Assembly: GCA_002299245.1 (NCBI GenBank)
Contig: DBOI01000077.1
Coordinates: forward strand, 1 to 6,441
Direction: 5' to 3'
DNA length: 6,441 bases
DNA from: Hydrogenovibrio sp. UBA650
Lineage (GTDB): Bacteria; Pseudomonadota; Gammaproteobacteria; Thiomicrospirales; Thiomicrospiraceae
The notes below the pieces were generated by a model that worked only from the letters and a program-made list of their open reading frames with translations, was not told where the DNA came from and did not search any database. A program made the position numbers and the translations under genes. This document shows positions 5,108 to 6,441 of this stretch, piece by piece; positions within the stretch are counted from its first letter, which is position 1, and each line of letters starts with the position of its first letter.

Positions 5108-6441
5108 ATGAAATCTTGGTTTAATAAAGGTGAACACTGGATCTGGATGAGTTCTGCCATGGTCAGTGTCAGTGTGGTGCTGGTAATTGGTTTGATTCTG
5201 ATGATTACCTATCGCGGCGCAGTCCATTTCTGGCCGCATACCGTTTACGAGTTTGATGTTACTCAAAATGGGCAGACAGAGACGGTTATTGGTGAGAATC
5301 GTGACTATAAAGCTCGTTCATTTACCGACTCAGCGACCGGTGAAACAAAAGAAGGTACTCAGTACCTTATTAAAGTCGGTAACCGTGATGTTTATGGTAT
5401 CGATTTCCGCTGGATTAATGATGACCTAATCAGCAGTGATATGAATAAGCTGGCTGACGATATTATGGTTATTGAACGTTACGAATACGGAAACGTGTTT
5501 GGTCGTTTAGTTAGTGCCAAAATCGCTGGAACAACCGTGGTCGATAAGAAAATGGTACTTAATTTGTTGGCCGATCAGGTTAAGCAAAGTACAGAGACTC
5601 GCGACAAAATTCGTTCGATTGAAAAGCATGATATCGGAGCGATTAACTACAAAATAGAACAGCTGCGTTTTGAAGAGAAAAAACTTCGTAAACGCGGTGA
5701 GTTTGATGATCAGCAAGCTGCTCGATTAGCTGCTGAAAAAGAAGAGCTTCAGCAGCAGTTTGTGGCCTATCAAGCTGAAACTGAAGTACTTTATACAAAG
5801 CTAAATGAGTATGGAGAAGTCACGCTTGAAATCAGTGGCGGCCAACAGGTAACCGTGCCGGTTAAGATGATCGTTACTTTCTGGCAGCCTAATGATATGA
5901 GTTTGTTGGCGAAGACCGGTTTCTTCTTCCACGGTATTGGCAAGTTCCTGCTTGATGACCCTCGTGAAGCGAATACCGAAGGCGGGATATTCCCTGCGAT
6001 GATCGGTACCATCACTATGGTTCTGTTGATGACTGTACTGGTCACACCAATGGGGGTGGTCGCTGCCATCTATATGCGTGAGTATGCCAAAGATGGTCCG
6101 ATGCTGCGAATGGTTCGAATCTCAATCAATAACCTTGCCGGAGTGCCTTCAATTGTATTCGGTATTTTTGGTCTCGGTTTCTTCGTCTATATTCTCGGTG
6201 GCTCGATAGACGATCTCTTTTACGACTATAAGTCGCCCAGCCCTACCTTTGGTACACCTGGCCTTTTATGGGCTTCACTGACTATGGCTCTTCTGACTCT
6301 TCCGGTCGTGATTGTTTCTACTGAAGAAGGGCTGTCACGTATTCCGCGTTCACTGCGTGAAGGTGGTTTGGCTCTGGGGGCGACGAAATCTGAAACCATC
6401 TGGCGTATTGTTCTGCCAATGGCAACACCTGCCATTATGAC
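5108..6441 (+). CDS. pstA: Phosphate ABC transporter permease PstA, long form (runs off the right edge)
   Basis: This is the second channel subunit of the phosphate importer and partner of PstC. 444 complete codons are visible with no stop; E. coli PstA has about 296 residues in all, while long forms reach 500 or more, so roughly the last 100 are missing. TM1 spans about 17-34. Residues 35 to about 290 form a predicted periplasmic insert: a mixed region with a YLIKVGNRDVYGIDFRW stretch, then a highly charged coiled coil at about 159-236 rich in Glu, Lys, Gln and Arg, then a short beta-rich part. The permease core follows: TM at 292-320, TM at 344-364 with the NNLAGVPSIVFG signature, TM at 385-403, and the EAA loop at about 406-437 (EEGLSRIPRSL...ALGATKSETIWRIVLP), which docks on the PstB ATPase. 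The insert probably corresponds to the uncharacterised N-terminal domain known from long PstA proteins. The gene starts 11 nt after pstC; pstB and phoU would be expected downstream. Confidence 0.95.
   Translation, partial: MKSWFNKGEHWIWMSSAMVSVSVVLVIGLILMITYRGAVHFWPHTVYEFDVTQNGQTETVIGENRDYKARSFTDSATGETKEGTQYLIKVGNRDVYGIDFRWINDDLISSDMNKLADDIMVIERYEYGNVFGRLVSAKIAGTTVVDKKMVLNLLADQVKQSTETRDKIRSIEKHDIGAINYKIEQLRFEEKKLRKRGEFDDQQAARLAAEKEELQQQFVAYQAETEVLYTKLNEYGEVTLEISGGQQVTVPVKMIVTFWQPNDMSLLAKTGFFFHGIGKFLLDDPREANTEGGIFPAMIGTITMVLLMTVLVTPMGVVAAIYMREYAKDGPMLRMVRISINNLAGVPSIVFGIFGLGFFVYILGGSIDDLFYDYKSPSPTFGTPGLLWASLTMALLTLPVVIVSTEEGLSRIPRSLREGGLALGATKSETIWRIVLPMATPAIM

Overview
The window reads as a chromosomal segment of a gammaproteobacterium, probably marine or aquatic. 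The evidence is an E. coli-like type I glutamine synthetase with the adenylylation tyrosine, a sigma54 promoter in front of it, a RecQ close to the E. coli enzyme, and phosphate permeases of the long PstC/PstA type found in groups such as Pseudomonas, Vibrio and Shewanella. The moderate G+C and the absence of transposase, phage or repeat signals suggest core genome. I cannot name the genus from sequence alone.

Layout. On the minus strand, the first 890 bases hold the N-terminal half of recQ (DNA helicase), which runs off the left edge. A strong hairpin terminator with a UUCG loop (943-968) separates it from glnA (990-2396, minus), encoding glutamine synthetase. A 426-bp divergent intergenic region (2397-2822) follows. 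On the plus strand come pstC (2823-5096) and pstA (5108 to the right edge, incomplete), the two membrane subunits of the high-affinity phosphate ABC transporter. They are 11 nt apart, with the pstA ribosome binding site overlapping the pstC stop.

Regulation. The divergent region is the most informative part. Facing glnA is a sigma54 -24/-12 element with exact GG-N10-GC spacing, and further upstream are two TGGTGC half-sites resembling NtrC sites, 22 bp apart. Facing pstC is a perfect tandem 11-bp repeat (TGTTACAGAAA twice) with the architecture of a PhoB box, followed by an extended -10. A nitrogen-starvation promoter and a phosphate-starvation promoter therefore lie back to back.

The two permeases are unusual against the E. 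coli model. PstC carries about 390 extra residues, probably a periplasmic beta-propeller, between its first membrane helix and the transport core, plus two extra hydrophobic segments inside the core. PstA carries about 250 extra residues including a charged coiled coil. Such long forms are known in other gammaproteobacteria, but the role of the extra parts is not established as far as I know. No pstS (phosphate-binding protein) lies ahead of pstC. I see no clearly novel system; the points worth following are the N/P divergent promoter, the permease extensions and a substitution in the GlnA active-site loop.
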